From NCBI GenBank assembly GCA_910574865.1, contig CAJTDN010000005.1, positions 62,001 to 126,000 on the forward strand: DNA of 64,000 nt, given 5' to 3'. Below the pieces are notes generated by a model. That model was given only the letters and a program-made list of their open reading frames with translations. It was not told where the DNA came from and did no database searches. The DNA is from Lachnospiraceae bacterium (GTDB lineage: Bacteria > Bacillota > Clostridia > Lachnospirales > Lachnospiraceae). The first letter of the stretch is position 1. The number at the start of each line of letters is the position of its first letter. Below, in pieces: positions 52,605-60,503 of this stretch. The translations under genes and the position numbers were made by a program.

Positions 52605-52610
52605 GGCGTG

Positions 52611-52740
52611 CAATCCTAAAGCACCTCAAATTCGCTCATTTTTCTACGAAAAATGGCTACTTTTCGGTGTTTTACGGATCTCAAAGTCATGTATTGACAC
52701 GCAGGCATGTCATACATAACCTTTTGACCCCGCCATCATA
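52611..52740 (+). repeat. Interspersed repeat family C, copy 3 (left-truncated)
   Basis: It begins just after the aldo/keto reductase stop with AATCCTAAAGCACCTC, then GAAAAATGGCTACTTTTCGG, CAAAGTCATG, TGACACGC/GCATGTCA and CCTTTTGACCCCG. It is missing the first hairpin and left terminus seen at 49496-49693. Confidence 0.8.
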
Positions 52741-52783
52741 TTATAAAAATTGGGATAGAAGAAATAGAAAGCCGGCCTTTATC

Positions 52784-54139
52784 ATGCAGACAAATTCGAA
52801 AGGAAATTTTGGTCAGGGGAAGATAGGTTCCCTCATACTTGCACAAGCGATTCCGCTCACGCTGGCGCAATTCGTGCAAGTCATCTATAACGTGGTGGAC
52901 AGAATGTACATCGGACACATCCCCGGCGAGGAGGCAGGAGCCGCCCTCACCGGGGTTGGTTTGACGTTTCCGCTGATTACGTTGGTCGCGGCTTTCATCA
53001 ACCTTTTTTCCAGCGGCGGAGCCCCGCTCTGCTCCATGGCGCGGGGCAAGGACGACACGGAACGGGCCAGAAAAATCGAGGCCAACGCCTTTACCATGCA
53101 AATTTACGTGGGCCTCGCCGCCGCGATCGTCCTTTTTTTGCTGATGAGGCCGCTTTTATATTTGTTCGGCGCAAGCGACATTGCTTACGCCTATGCAAGC
53201 CAATATCTTTCCATCTACCTTTTGGGAAGCGTGTTTTTAACCATCGGAACCGGCATGAACAGCTTCATCAACCTCCAGGGCTTTCCCCGGATTGGCATGT
53301 GCACGACCCTCATCGGGGCTGTGCTGAACCTGGTCCTTGACCCACTTTTCATTTTCGGGCTGGACATGGGCGTTCGCGGCGCGGCACTGGCCACCGTGAT
53401 TTCCCAATTCGTCTCCGCATGCTGGGTCATGTTGTTCCTTTTTGGAAAAAATGCCGTGGTCGAACTTCGTTTCCGCGACCTCTTCCATCTTGACTTTTCA
53501 CTGTTAAAAGAAATGGTCGCCCTCGGATTGTCGGGATTTATCATGGCCGCCACCAACAGCGCCTGCCAGGCGGTTTGCAACGCCACGCTTTCCGTCCACG
53601 GCGGCGACATTTACATTGGGGTCATGACCATCATCAATTCCGTGCGGGAAATGATCGGCCTGCCGGTTGGCGGCATCACCAGCGGCGCGCAGCCAATCCT
53701 TTCCTTTAACTATGGCGCGCAGAACAACCACCGCGTGAAGCAGGGCATCCGCTTTACCGCGTGGGTCGGCTTTTTGTACACCTTCTTCATGTGGCTGCTC
53801 GTCATGCTCCTGCCGATGGCATTCTTACGAATCTTCACGCCCGACCAGAGCCTGGTTTCGGCCGGAAAAATGCCGCTCATCATTTATTTCATGGGCTTTT
53901 TCATGATGTCGTTCCAATTCGCGGGACAGTCGGCCTTCGTCTCCCTCGGGAAATCGAAACAGGCGGTCTTTTTCTCGCTCTTCCGCAAAATCATCATCGT
54001 CGTGCCGCTGACCGTCCTGCTGCCAAACATCCCGGCCCTGGGCGTGATGGGGGTCTTTTTGGCCGAACCGATTTCCAACCTTGTCGGCGGGCTGGCCTGC
54101 TTTGTGACCATGTACCTGACGGTGTACCGGAAATTATGA
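52784..54139 (+). CDS. MATE-family efflux transporter 2
   Basis: A 451-aa MATE protein (GSLILAQAIPLTLAQFVQVI, YNVVDRMYIGHIPGEEAGAA; second half LLKEMVALGLSGFIMAATNS, GGITSGAQPILSFNYGAQ). The order and the GAQPILSFNYGA motif resemble the MepA/NorM-like group. The start is the ATG at 52784; a longer open frame reads through the family C repeat and is rejected. The ribosome binding site is poor (GAAAG, 13 bp away), so translation may be weak or start elsewhere. Confidence 0.9.
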   Translation: MQTNSKGNFGQGKIGSLILAQAIPLTLAQFVQVIYNVVDRMYIGHIPGEEAGAALTGVGLTFPLITLVAAFINLFSSGGAPLCSMARGKDDTERARKIEANAFTMQIYVGLAAAIVLFLLMRPLLYLFGASDIAYAYASQYLSIYLLGSVFLTIGTGMNSFINLQGFPRIGMCTTLIGAVLNLVLDPLFIFGLDMGVRGAALATVISQFVSACWVMLFLFGKNAVVELRFRDLFHLDFSLLKEMVALGLSGFIMAATNSACQAVCNATLSVHGGDIYIGVMTIINSVREMIGLPVGGITSGAQPILSFNYGAQNNHRVKQGIRFTAWVGFLYTFFMWLLVMLLPMAFLRIFTPDQSLVSAGKMPLIIYFMGFFMMSFQFAGQSAFVSLGKSKQAVFFSLFRKIIIVVPLTVLLPNIPALGVMGVFLAEPISNLVGGLACFVTMYLTVYRKL

Positions 54140-54140
54140 G

Positions 54141-54181
54141 AAAGAGGTTCGCTTGCAAAACTCTCGCGCCGGAACGCGGCC
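54141..54181. repeat. Palindrome family G, copy 2
   Basis: Begins at the MATE stop codon: AAAGAGGTTCGC-TT-GCAAAACTCT, then CGCGCCGGAACGCGGCC. It has the same flanks as 42622-42662, with TT/AA replacing CC/GG in the stem. Confidence 0.55.
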
Positions 54182-54245
54182 TGGATTAATTGCAAGACCA
54201 GGGTGGTTTCGCTCTCAATCTCATCCAGTAAATCCATTACCGACC

Positions 54246-54425
54246 TTACCTCTGCCTGTTTCTCCCTGCCCGCCATTTCCTCAAGGTATTCCCCAAAGTC
54301 GCTTGTCCATCGGTAAAACCGCCTATTGGAATTAAATAGAGAGGATAGTTTTTCAAAATCGTTTCTTCTCTGATTTTGTTACGGGTCTTATTTCCGCAAA
54401 TAGGACAGCGTATCCATTCCGTCAC
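54246..54425 (-). pseudogene. Truncated cysteine-rich KTR-domain protein
   Basis: The GTG at 54425 starts MTEWIRCPICGNKTRNKIRE, the N-terminus of the KTR-domain proteins that follow resistance cargo in Tn916-like elements. After KNYPLYLI the frame leaves the family (the second Cys pair, normally CPKCK, is missing) and stops at 54246. The alternative frame here encodes RRFYRWTSDFGEYLEEMAG, a fragment of another protein, so this is a deletion junction. It begins 6 bp after the MerR gene. Confidence 0.7.
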
Positions 54426-54431
54426 AATTAA

Positions 54432-55181
54432 TTACACCTTTCTTTTACTGCAATATACAACAATAGCCTGTTTGACAAAATCAGCAGTTCCATCACCACC
54501 CGCGTTATCAATATTGTTCCTAAAGCGTTCATCACCTACATACATTTCACCCAATCCACTAAGCACTTTATTGGTGCATTCATAACAATTATCTGTTATA
54601 AATTTCTGTATTGCAGCGATTCCGTTTTGTACTTCATCAGCATTAGGTGTTAAATGCTTTAATTTTCCTAATTCAGAAAATATTGTCATCAGTTCGTTTG
54701 CAATCTTACTATAACTACCTCCGTTTCGGGCAATATCCTTTTGCCTATAATCTTGATACTCTTTGGTATTGCCCCACTTTGCTTTGATTTCCGCTTTATA
54801 CTTTTCAATCTCGCTTTTGCCGAAAACCTCAAAATTCATTGTCGTTATTCCCTTGTTTTGAATTTCACGTGCAAAGATAATAAGTTCCTCTATATGTTTA
54901 CATTTTAATTCTAACAGCTCAATTTGTTGAGAAATAGCTTCTGATGCGTCAAAGTTAGGGCTGTCAAGAATTGCTTTAATTTCCTTTAAAGGAAATTCTA
55001 ACTCACGGAACAATAAAATACTTTGCAACCTGCTAAGTGCTGTATCGTCATACATTCGATAGCCCGCTTCGGTTAATCTCGTAGGCTTCAAAATCCCAAT
55101 TTCATCATAATAATGAAGTGTACGGGCGGTGATACCAGTCAATTTAGCAACTTCATGGACAGACATGGTTTTTTTAGTCAT
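54432..55181 (-). CDS. MerR-family regulator with TipAS drug-recognition domain
   Basis: A 249-aa protein. N-terminal MerR winged helix (SVHEVAKLTGITARTLHYYD, EAGYRMYDDTALSRLQSI), coiled-coil linker (~75-110), and a TipAS-type effector domain (~120-245) that in Streptomyces TipAL binds thiopeptides. It would activate transcription upon ligand binding. Its start overlaps the upstream peptidase gene's stop by 8 bp, so both are one operon. The promoter at 56119-56149 has the long spacer of MerR-controlled promoters, suggesting autoregulation. The pair has been preserved while its mobile element decayed. Confidence 0.88.
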   Translation of the reverse strand: MTKKTMSVHEVAKLTGITARTLHYYDEIGILKPTRLTEAGYRMYDDTALSRLQSILLFRELEFPLKEIKAILDSPNFDASEAISQQIELLELKCKHIEELIIFAREIQNKGITTMNFEVFGKSEIEKYKAEIKAKWGNTKEYQDYRQKDIARNGGSYSKIANELMTIFSELGKLKHLTPNADEVQNGIAAIQKFITDNCYECTNKVLSGLGEMYVGDERFRNNIDNAGGDGTADFVKQAIVVYCSKRKV

Positions 55182-56085
55182 TCCAAAAATCCTCCGCAGC
55201 GTCTAAAATTTCTTTTGCGGGTAAGAGTGTCGCTTCAATTATACTTTTACCAGTTTTTTTCAAGAAATGCTTCACTAAATAATAGCCGCAGGCATATCCA
55301 GCACAATAAGGCAGCCCAACAGGGGGATAGTTTTGTAAAGCCGCCATTTCATCGCCATATAAATAAGCATTGAGATTTTCAAGCCCCTGTACATCCAGTC
55401 CGTCATAAATAATTGGTTTGATATATTCATTTAGCATCTTCGTATTTGTTTTTTTAACCCACGGTCCTGCCTTATCTTCTCCATACAAATATGTGGCAAA
55501 ATTTTCTGCAAGCCCCTCACTGACCATCATTTCTCCGAGTGTAATATCATTTTTCCATTTAATAAACTGGAAACGCACATTATGATTCGTTTCATGTGCA
55601 AGTGCAACCGGAAGATGCTCTATTGTATAATCGTTAGGGATTAGCCAAGCCATAATATATCCTGGGATGCCCCCATCCCCGCAATACCCCTCATTCATTA
55701 TGGTATAAGGACTTTCAGCATTAGCCAACAGAATGGTAAACAAATACTCTTGAACAGGCAGTTCAACTCCCGCTTTAGAAAAACATTTTAACGACCTTTG
55801 GATTGACTGTTTACAATCAATCCAAAGACTATCAGAAGATATACGTTCAATATTATCCCGTTGAATTTCATCCACTTTTGTTGGCACAATATGACCAAGC
55901 ATGCCACTTGCCATTATCACGTCATATCCATTTGGTGTAGTTGCTTTCAGCGGTATACCGTAGCAAGCCAATTTTTTTTCAAAAGGCATCATCATCTCAT
56001 AACGATAAATATCGTCTTTCTTATCAAACGGAGCTTTCATAATTTTGGCGTAAATACCGTCTGAACGAATTGCATTTACATTCAT
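55174..56085 (-). CDS. DUF2268-type putative zinc metallopeptidase
   Basis: A 303-aa protein with the zinc-binding motif HETNH in VALAHETNHNVRFQF (HExxH-like with Thr-Asn) and a downstream Glu in VSEGLAENFATYLYG, as in DUF2268 proteins. Other landmarks: MASGMLGHIVPTKVDEIQ, PPVGLPYCAGYACGYYLVKH. No signal peptide is visible, so it is cytoplasmic. It is co-transcribed with the TipAS-MerR regulator; peptidase plus drug-sensing regulator suggests degradation or detoxification of a peptide ligand, which is inference. Confidence 0.82.
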   Translation of the reverse strand: MNVNAIRSDGIYAKIMKAPFDKKDDIYRYEMMMPFEKKLACYGIPLKATTPNGYDVIMASGMLGHIVPTKVDEIQRDNIERISSDSLWIDCKQSIQRSLKCFSKAGVELPVQEYLFTILLANAESPYTIMNEGYCGDGGIPGYIMAWLIPNDYTIEHLPVALAHETNHNVRFQFIKWKNDITLGEMMVSEGLAENFATYLYGEDKAGPWVKKTNTKMLNEYIKPIIYDGLDVQGLENLNAYLYGDEMAALQNYPPVGLPYCAGYACGYYLVKHFLKKTGKSIIEATLLPAKEILDAAEDFWND

Positions 56086-56118
56086 ATTATATCATCCTTC
56101 CTCCCTAATTTTTTTATA

Positions 56119-56149
56119 ATTATAAACTATTACGTTGCGTTAAAGTCAA
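56119..56149 (-). promoter_or_regulatory. MerR-type promoter of the peptidase/MerR operon
   Basis: On the minus strand: -35 TTGACT (56144-56149), 19-bp spacer, -10 TATAAT (56119-56124). An imperfect dyad ACTTTAACG / CGTAATAGT occupies the spacer. Spacers of 19-20 bp with an internal dyad are the hallmark of MerR-regulated promoters. Confidence 0.8.
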
Positions 56150-56191
56150 GTGTATTCCCGAAAAAAGCGACTTTTATATTTTTATTTCCTA

Positions 56192-56325
56192 GCGTCAGTG
56201 TACGGAGGGCAACACGCCTCAGCCCATGTGATTTCAAGGGTTTTCAGCGTCATCTTCAATCGGCGTACGTCCTTGTACGCCTCATTCATCTTCCTTGAAA
56301 ACCCTTGAAATCCCTATGGGTGAGG
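56192..56325. repeat. Composite palindrome: family E half copy plus large hairpin
   Basis: 56192-56219 repeats the GCGTC-GTGTAC-GGCAACACGCC words of 16672-16712. From 56216 a large inverted repeat follows: CCTCA, CCCAT and GATTTCAAGGGTTTTCA (56230-56246) pair with TGAAAACCCTTGAAATC (56296-56312), ATGGG and TGAGG. A GGCGTAC/GTACGCC hairpin sits in its loop. It lies upstream of the MerR-type promoter. Confidence 0.65.
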
Positions 56326-56398
56326 TCGCAGAGTCGTGAAGAGGCATTCTTGTTGGCGGTGTCCACCCCGTCATTGAGGACGATATATCTTACATTTT

Positions 56399-56494
56399 TC
56401 ATTGGGAAATAAATACTTCCTTCATATCCTTACTGCCCGTATAAACAGGCTGAACCGTTATCTTCGGGCGTGTAATTGTCCTTGCCATAGGCAT
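56399..56494 (-). CDS. Short peptide from a conjugative element, probably truncated
   Basis: A 31-codon frame after GGGAGGATAT: MARTITRPKITVQPVYTGSK followed by DMKEVFISQ. I recall similar short proteins near recombinase genes of Firmicute conjugative elements, but cannot verify this here. The ATG at 56488 may be the real start. It ends abruptly just before the composite palindrome region, so it is probably cut short. Confidence 0.45.
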   Translation of the reverse strand: MPMARTITRPKITVQPVYTGSKDMKEVFISQ

Positions 56495-56555
56495 ATATCC
56501 TCCCTTAAAGACAGAAAAGGAGCGTCTGAAAACGCCCCTAATCCAGATAAAATAA

Positions 56556-57090
56556 TTATTGCGCCAACTCTTTTTTCAATGAGGCAAGGAGATTTCCCGC
56601 TTCTTTTTCAGTCAGCGTAATGCCCTTGCCACATTTCTCACGGTTCAGTGAAAAGCTGCTGATGTCATACTTTGGCCCTTTCCCGCTCCATGCCGATTTT
56701 CACGGTTTCTTTCTGGTTTCCCTTTTCCTCCGTCATAATCGCAAAGATGGTGTCCATGTCAAGCCGCCGCTCCGATGGCAGGATGTTTTCACGCTGTAAG
56801 TTGCTGTCCACAAGAGTGATGACGGCTCGGTCACGGTCTAAGGGCAGGACAAAAGCGGGGATTGTGTTTATCCCTGCAAGCTCCGAAGCACGGACACGCC
56901 GCTGTCCCGCAATGATTTCGTAGCCGTTCCCGTCCTCTTTCGGGCGTGTGATTATCGGCGTTACGATTCCAAACTCTTTGATACTCTCTGCTAACTCTGA
57001 CAGCGTTTCATCCTCCACCACATGAAACGGGTATAAATCTGCGGTCTTGGCGGCTGCTATAAAGTTTTCAAGGAGCGGTAATCTATTGTA
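56556..57090 (-). pseudogene. ParB/RepB-like partition protein remnant fused to another gene tail
   Basis: The frame runs NQYNRLPLLENF, then ETLSELAESIKEFGIVTPII, GYEIIAGQRRVRASELAG and AVITLVDSNLQRENILPSER, the ParB nuclease-like domain of ICE/plasmid partition proteins. Right after ILPSER the sequence changes to RLDMDTIFAIMTEEKGNQKE, then a frame change near 56665 leads into YDISSFSLNREKCGKGITLT and KKELAQ. No start codon is preserved upstream. It is a deletion fusion of two element genes. Confidence 0.75.
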
Positions 57091-57214
57091 TTGGTTTCAT
57101 GGCAATAAAAATGGGTGGGAGGATTTGACCTCTCACCCAACAGACCAAAAAGGGAAGTATATTTTTAGACGTTGTATTCATTTTTTGATAAAATAGAAAC
57201 ACCCGCCTTCTTAA

Positions 57215-58387
57215 CTAAAATTCATATGTCCTGCGCGCGATTCCCAATTCCTCGTCGGTCGGGATCACACGGACGCAGACCGCGGAATCCGCCGTCGAAA
57301 TCACGCGCGCATTCTTTTCATTGGCCGCCTCGTCAAGCTTCACGCCGATTACCGAGAGCTTTTCGCACACCATGCGCCGAATCTGCGGGGAATGTTCCCC
57401 GATTCCCGCCGTAAACACCAAATCGTCAAGTCCGCCCAAATCCAGATAAAACGCGCCGATATAGTGGACAATCCCGTTCACGAACACGTCCACCGCCAGC
57501 CGTGCGCGCTCCTGCCCCTGCCCGGCCGCCTCCATCACGTAACGCAAATCGTTGCTCACGCCAGAAATGCCCAGCAGGCCGCCCCTCTTCTGGCAGCCTT
57601 CCAGGATTTCCTCCCGTGAAAGCCCCTCCTGCTCCAGGAAACAAATCATCGTCGGGTCCATGTCCCCCACCCGGTTGGCATGAATCAGGCCGGTTTCCAG
57701 AGACATCCCGAAGCTCGTGTCGACACTCTTACCGTTTAAAATGCCGCAGATGGACGCGCTGCCTCCCAGATGGCAGGAAATCGCCCGGTACTCTTTCTTC
57801 TCACTTCCCAGCACGTCCGCGATATAGCCGTGGGACGCACCGTGATATCCAAGACGCTGAATCCCATATTTCTCATACCATTCATACGGCACGCCATAGA
57901 TTTTGCGTTCCAGCGGGATGTCCCGGTGAAACGCCGTCTCAAACACGCCCACCAGCTTCGCGGCGGGCAAGGCTTCTTTCACGACCTCGATTGCTTTTAA
58001 ATATGCCGCATTATGGACGGGCGCGAGGGCGAACCATTCCCGCATCCCTTCCAGCGCCCCCTCGTCCAGTTCGTGGACGCCGAAATGCCCTTTCGAAAGC
58101 ACGGTCTTGAAGCCTACCCTCTCAATCTGCGAAACATCCTGCAGCACGGCTCCCTCGCCTTCCGTCAGTTCCTTTAAAAAGCGTTCGATGCCAACCCGGT
58201 AATCCGGGATGGACTGTTGCGCGAGTTCCACTTGGAAATCCGCGCCACAATTGCGGTACCCGAATACCGCGTCATCCGAAGACCCCACCCGCTCGACTTT
58301 GCCGGTCGCGAGCACCTTGCATTCCGGCATCTCGTAAAGTTTGAATTTCAGGGAAGTGCTCCCCGCATTGCATACCAATATTTTCAT
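57215..58387 (-). CDS. Acetate kinase-family protein with altered active site
   Basis: A 390-aa ASKHA-fold kinase from the ATG at 58387 (GAAGGGAGAAGCGGG upstream). It aligns end to end with acetate kinase: CNAGSTSLKFKLYE, ALAPVHN, FETAFH, GYHGASH, CHLGGSAS, DTSFG, FTAGIGEHS and PTDEELGIAR. Against Methanosarcina thermophila Ack, key positions differ: Arg91 to Lys (VGFKTV), Asp148 to Glu, Asn211 to Gly, Phe179 to Tyr, and the Pro232 region. His180, Arg241 and Glu384 are kept. It is the last gene of the FdrA/DUF1116 operon, so its acyl phosphate is probably not acetyl phosphate. Acetate/propionate kinase is the fallback call. Confidence 0.85.
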   Translation of the reverse strand: MKILVCNAGSTSLKFKLYEMPECKVLATGKVERVGSSDDAVFGYRNCGADFQVELAQQSIPDYRVGIERFLKELTEGEGAVLQDVSQIERVGFKTVLSKGHFGVHELDEGALEGMREWFALAPVHNAAYLKAIEVVKEALPAAKLVGVFETAFHRDIPLERKIYGVPYEWYEKYGIQRLGYHGASHGYIADVLGSEKKEYRAISCHLGGSASICGILNGKSVDTSFGMSLETGLIHANRVGDMDPTMICFLEQEGLSREEILEGCQKRGGLLGISGVSNDLRYVMEAAGQGQERARLAVDVFVNGIVHYIGAFYLDLGGLDDLVFTAGIGEHSPQIRRMVCEKLSVIGVKLDEAANEKNARVISTADSAVCVRVIPTDEELGIARRTYEF

Positions 58388-58417
58388 CCCGCTTCTCCCT
58401 TCATTTGTCATACTCAC

Positions 58418-58510
58418 GGTAACCGCGGCCGGTTAAGCCGTGAATTGTAACCATAATTCCTTATACGGCCGCGCACGGTATACGCCACGCTTCCCGTGCT
58501 GTTTATCCAC
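58418..58510. repeat. Hairpin pair between the FdrA C-terminal gene and the kinase gene
   Basis: On the minus strand: GCACGG/CCGTGC, then TCACGG-CT-TAACCG, loop GCCG, CGGTTA-CCGTGA. The 130-bp gap has no ORF. No T-run follows either hairpin. Confidence 0.5.
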
Positions 58511-58516
58511 GGTTCC

Positions 58517-58717
58517 TCAGTCCAAGCCGCCCAGCAAATCCAGAATCTCCTGCATTTCCTTGTCGCCCCCCGCGGCGGGCTTCCAGTCCACCTGAATCGC
58601 CTTGTACCCTTGTTTTTCCAACGCCGTCGCAAGAATTTTCGGCCCCACGTTTACCGTCACCAGTTCCGAGCGGAACAAGTTCAAAATTTTTTCACATCCC
58701 ACATTATTAGAGTTCAT
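58517..58717 (-). CDS. Stand-alone FdrA C-terminal domain protein
   Basis: A 66-aa protein: LNLFRSELVTVNVGPKILAT, KAIQVDWKPAAGGDKEMQEI. This matches the end of full-length FdrA proteins (a ...NxGL..F...G..V...W.P.AGG pattern), so here that domain is a separate gene. Its ATG overlaps the FdrA stop (ATGA), giving tight translational coupling. Combined with the 518-residue frame upstream, the pair approaches the length of one-piece FdrA (~555 aa in E. coli). Confidence 0.8.
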   Translation of the reverse strand: MNSNNVGCEKILNLFRSELVTVNVGPKILATALEKQGYKAIQVDWKPAAGGDKEMQEILDLLGGLD

Positions 58718-60264
58718 TCGTCCCTCTCCTTTTTCTGACGGATAATCTCACCGGCAAGCACCGCCGCCCGGTAATTACTCTGACATACAATCACGCCCGC
58801 CCCTTCAAGCTGCCGCCGCTGTTTGCAAAGATCCTGCAAATCCGCGGTCGTTCCGAGCACCGAGGCGATAAAAATCAAATGTCTGTTTTCCGCCTCGGCC
58901 ATCTCCTGCGCCATGCGGATATCGTCCAGCACGTATCCGGTCGGATCCATATGCCCCGGCGGCGTGAGAATAAAGTCTAATAGGATCACCGCCACCTCCG
59001 GATCCGCCGCCTCGCGCAAAATCTCAGGCTTGCGGATACTCGGGTCAATCGCCGGGTGCGGTCGTCCGAGAGTAAATTCCTCCTCGCCGTAATCCACGCA
59101 GCTATTCTCCACGCTTACATAAGAATCCTCCAGTTTCCATTCCGGTTTCAACGGGCAGTTCGACCAAATGGTTCCAATTCGATCCACCAGCGCGTTGCTC
59201 GCCTCATCCATATATGTACCGCCGGTGAACATTCCCCGCAGATATTTCTGCTCCGGCGAAAGTTTTTCCACTTCTTTCGCGGCCTGTTCCGCCAGTTCTT
59301 TCTCACTTGCGAACGGATAATTTACTCCAATCAACTCCAGGCATTTCTGTCCGCAGTCGTCCAGGCTGTCCGCATAAATGGCTCCGGCCGCCTCCACGTC
59401 CTTCCGGTCGCTTCCCATAAACAACGCCACCACCGGCTTCGTGCAGCGAGACACCCTCTCCAGTATCTTCGGAAACGTCTTCTCGCCCGGCTTCCTTGAA
59501 ATCAAGGCAATGTATTCCGTCTCCGGATCCGCTTCCAGCGCGTCAATCCCCATCAACATCATGATGCCGCCCACCGGATCCTTCAAATCATTTCCGCCCG
59601 TGCCAATCGTCTGGCTGACGCCGCTTCCCGCCTCGTGCAAGATTGCCGCCACATGTTGGATTCCCGTGCCGGACGCGCCGCAGATGCCGAACGGCCCCCT
59701 GTTGTTGATACTCGAAAGTACCAGCGCCGCGCCGTTGATATTGGCGACGCCGCAGTCCGGACCCATGCACAAAAGACCCTTTTCCCTCGCGAGTTCCTTC
59801 ATCTCCCGCTCCTGGTCAAGCGGCACGTTATTACTGAACACCACGCAATGCAATCCCGCGTTTAACGCCTTCTTTACTTCGCCCAGAGCATTTTCCCCCG
59901 GCACGGCGATGGAACACAAGTTTGCCTCCGGGTGCTTTAAAACGGCTGCCCGTGTGCTGACAAAATGCTCTTCCTCCGCCTGGTCTGGCTCTTCCGCGTC
60001 AAATGACGCATAAACCGCCCCTACCGCCGCTTCAAAGACCGCCATGTCCTCGCAACGCGCCACGATCACGAAATCATTGCCCGTGGCCATGTCAAGCTTC
60101 TGGCTATAGAGCCCTTCCGAGCGCAGCGTGTCCTTGAACGAATCGGCGGCGACCCCGACATAACCACTGTCCACGCCGGGCTGTTCCGCCAATATGGAAC
60201 TGGCATAGAGCGTTTCCAACGAATCCATATAGCGACCCGCTTCTATCTTTACAAATATATCCAT
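58714..60264 (-). CDS. fdrA: FdrA-family protein (succinyl-CoA synthetase alpha-like), lacking its C-terminal domain
   Basis: A 516-aa protein. CoA-ligase-type Rossmann region with GICGASGTGIQHVAAILHEA and QTIGTGGNDLKDPVGGI (His-phosphorylation loop region of succinyl-CoA synthetases), EYIALISRKPGEKTFPKIL, FMGSDRKDVEAAGAIYADSL, RKPEILREAADPEVAVILLD. In E. coli, FdrA with YlbE (DUF1116) and YlbF is reported as a carbamoyltransferase acting on oxamate. The ATG at 60264 is 8 bp after AGGAGG. DUF1116 is encoded upstream; YlbF and carbamate kinase are not in the window. Confidence 0.88.
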   Translation of the reverse strand: MDIFVKIEAGRYMDSLETLYASSILAEQPGVDSGYVGVAADSFKDTLRSEGLYSQKLDMATGNDFVIVARCEDMAVFEAAVGAVYASFDAEEPDQAEEEHFVSTRAAVLKHPEANLCSIAVPGENALGEVKKALNAGLHCVVFSNNVPLDQEREMKELAREKGLLCMGPDCGVANINGAALVLSSINNRGPFGICGASGTGIQHVAAILHEAGSGVSQTIGTGGNDLKDPVGGIMMLMGIDALEADPETEYIALISRKPGEKTFPKILERVSRCTKPVVALFMGSDRKDVEAAGAIYADSLDDCGQKCLELIGVNYPFASEKELAEQAAKEVEKLSPEQKYLRGMFTGGTYMDEASNALVDRIGTIWSNCPLKPEWKLEDSYVSVENSCVDYGEEEFTLGRPHPAIDPSIRKPEILREAADPEVAVILLDFILTPPGHMDPTGYVLDDIRMAQEMAEAENRHLIFIASVLGTTADLQDLCKQRRQLEGAGVIVCQSNYRAAVLAGEIIRQKKERDE

Positions 60265-60297
60265 GGTCAATCCCTCCTGTTCTCCCTAAAGAACTTT

Positions 60298-60492
60298 CCA
60301 ACTGTGCGGTTGCAATCCGATAACCGACTGGAATGCAATTTATTGCAGTGACAGCCGGTTATCGGATTAGCAACCCATCCCCCTAATGAGTAAAACACGG
60401 CTGCGTCAGCAGACGTAAGAGCGCGTAAGCGCGAGTTTTACGAATGTATGGATGGGTTGGATAATCTTTAGATTATCCAACCGCACAGCTGG
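60298..60492. repeat. Multi-arm palindromic element D2 (closed four-helix junction)
   Basis: Helix 1: 60298-60311 with 60479-60492 (13 of 14 pairs, CTGTGCGGTT core). Helix 2: AATCCGATAACCG (60314) with CGGTTATCGGATT (60356), plus inner TGCAAT-TT-ATTGCA. Helix 3: AACCCATCC (60372) with GGATGGGTT (60450), plus inner GTAAAAC/GTTTTAC. Helix 4: GGATAATC-TTTA-GATTATCC (60459-60478). Linkers between helices are 2, 3, 0 and 0 bases. It lies in the 304-bp gap between the DUF1116 and fdrA genes, which has no ORF. Confidence 0.8.
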
Positions 60493-60503
60493 AGAACTTT
60501 TGC

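Larger units (their letters stand above)
54140..57170. mobile_element. Scar of an integrative/conjugative element
   Basis: A ~3-kb AT-richer stretch between the MATE gene and the acetate-kinase-like gene. It contains a truncated cysteine-rich KTR-domain gene (common in Tn916-type elements), an intact MerR/TipAS plus metallopeptidase pair, a very short conserved-looking peptide gene, and a ParB-like remnant fused to another gene tail. Integrase and transfer genes are absent. I read it as what is left after deletions. Exact ends were not determined; no direct repeats were recognised. Confidence 0.7.

Noticed and set aside
52514-52783. N-terminal extension of MATE 2
   Set aside because: The extension reads through the end of the aldo/keto reductase gene and a family C repeat; MATE homology begins at 52784.
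60298-60492. Known riboswitch or T-box
   Set aside because: No conserved core of any riboswitch class I know was found, and it lies between two operon genes rather than in a leader with an expression platform.
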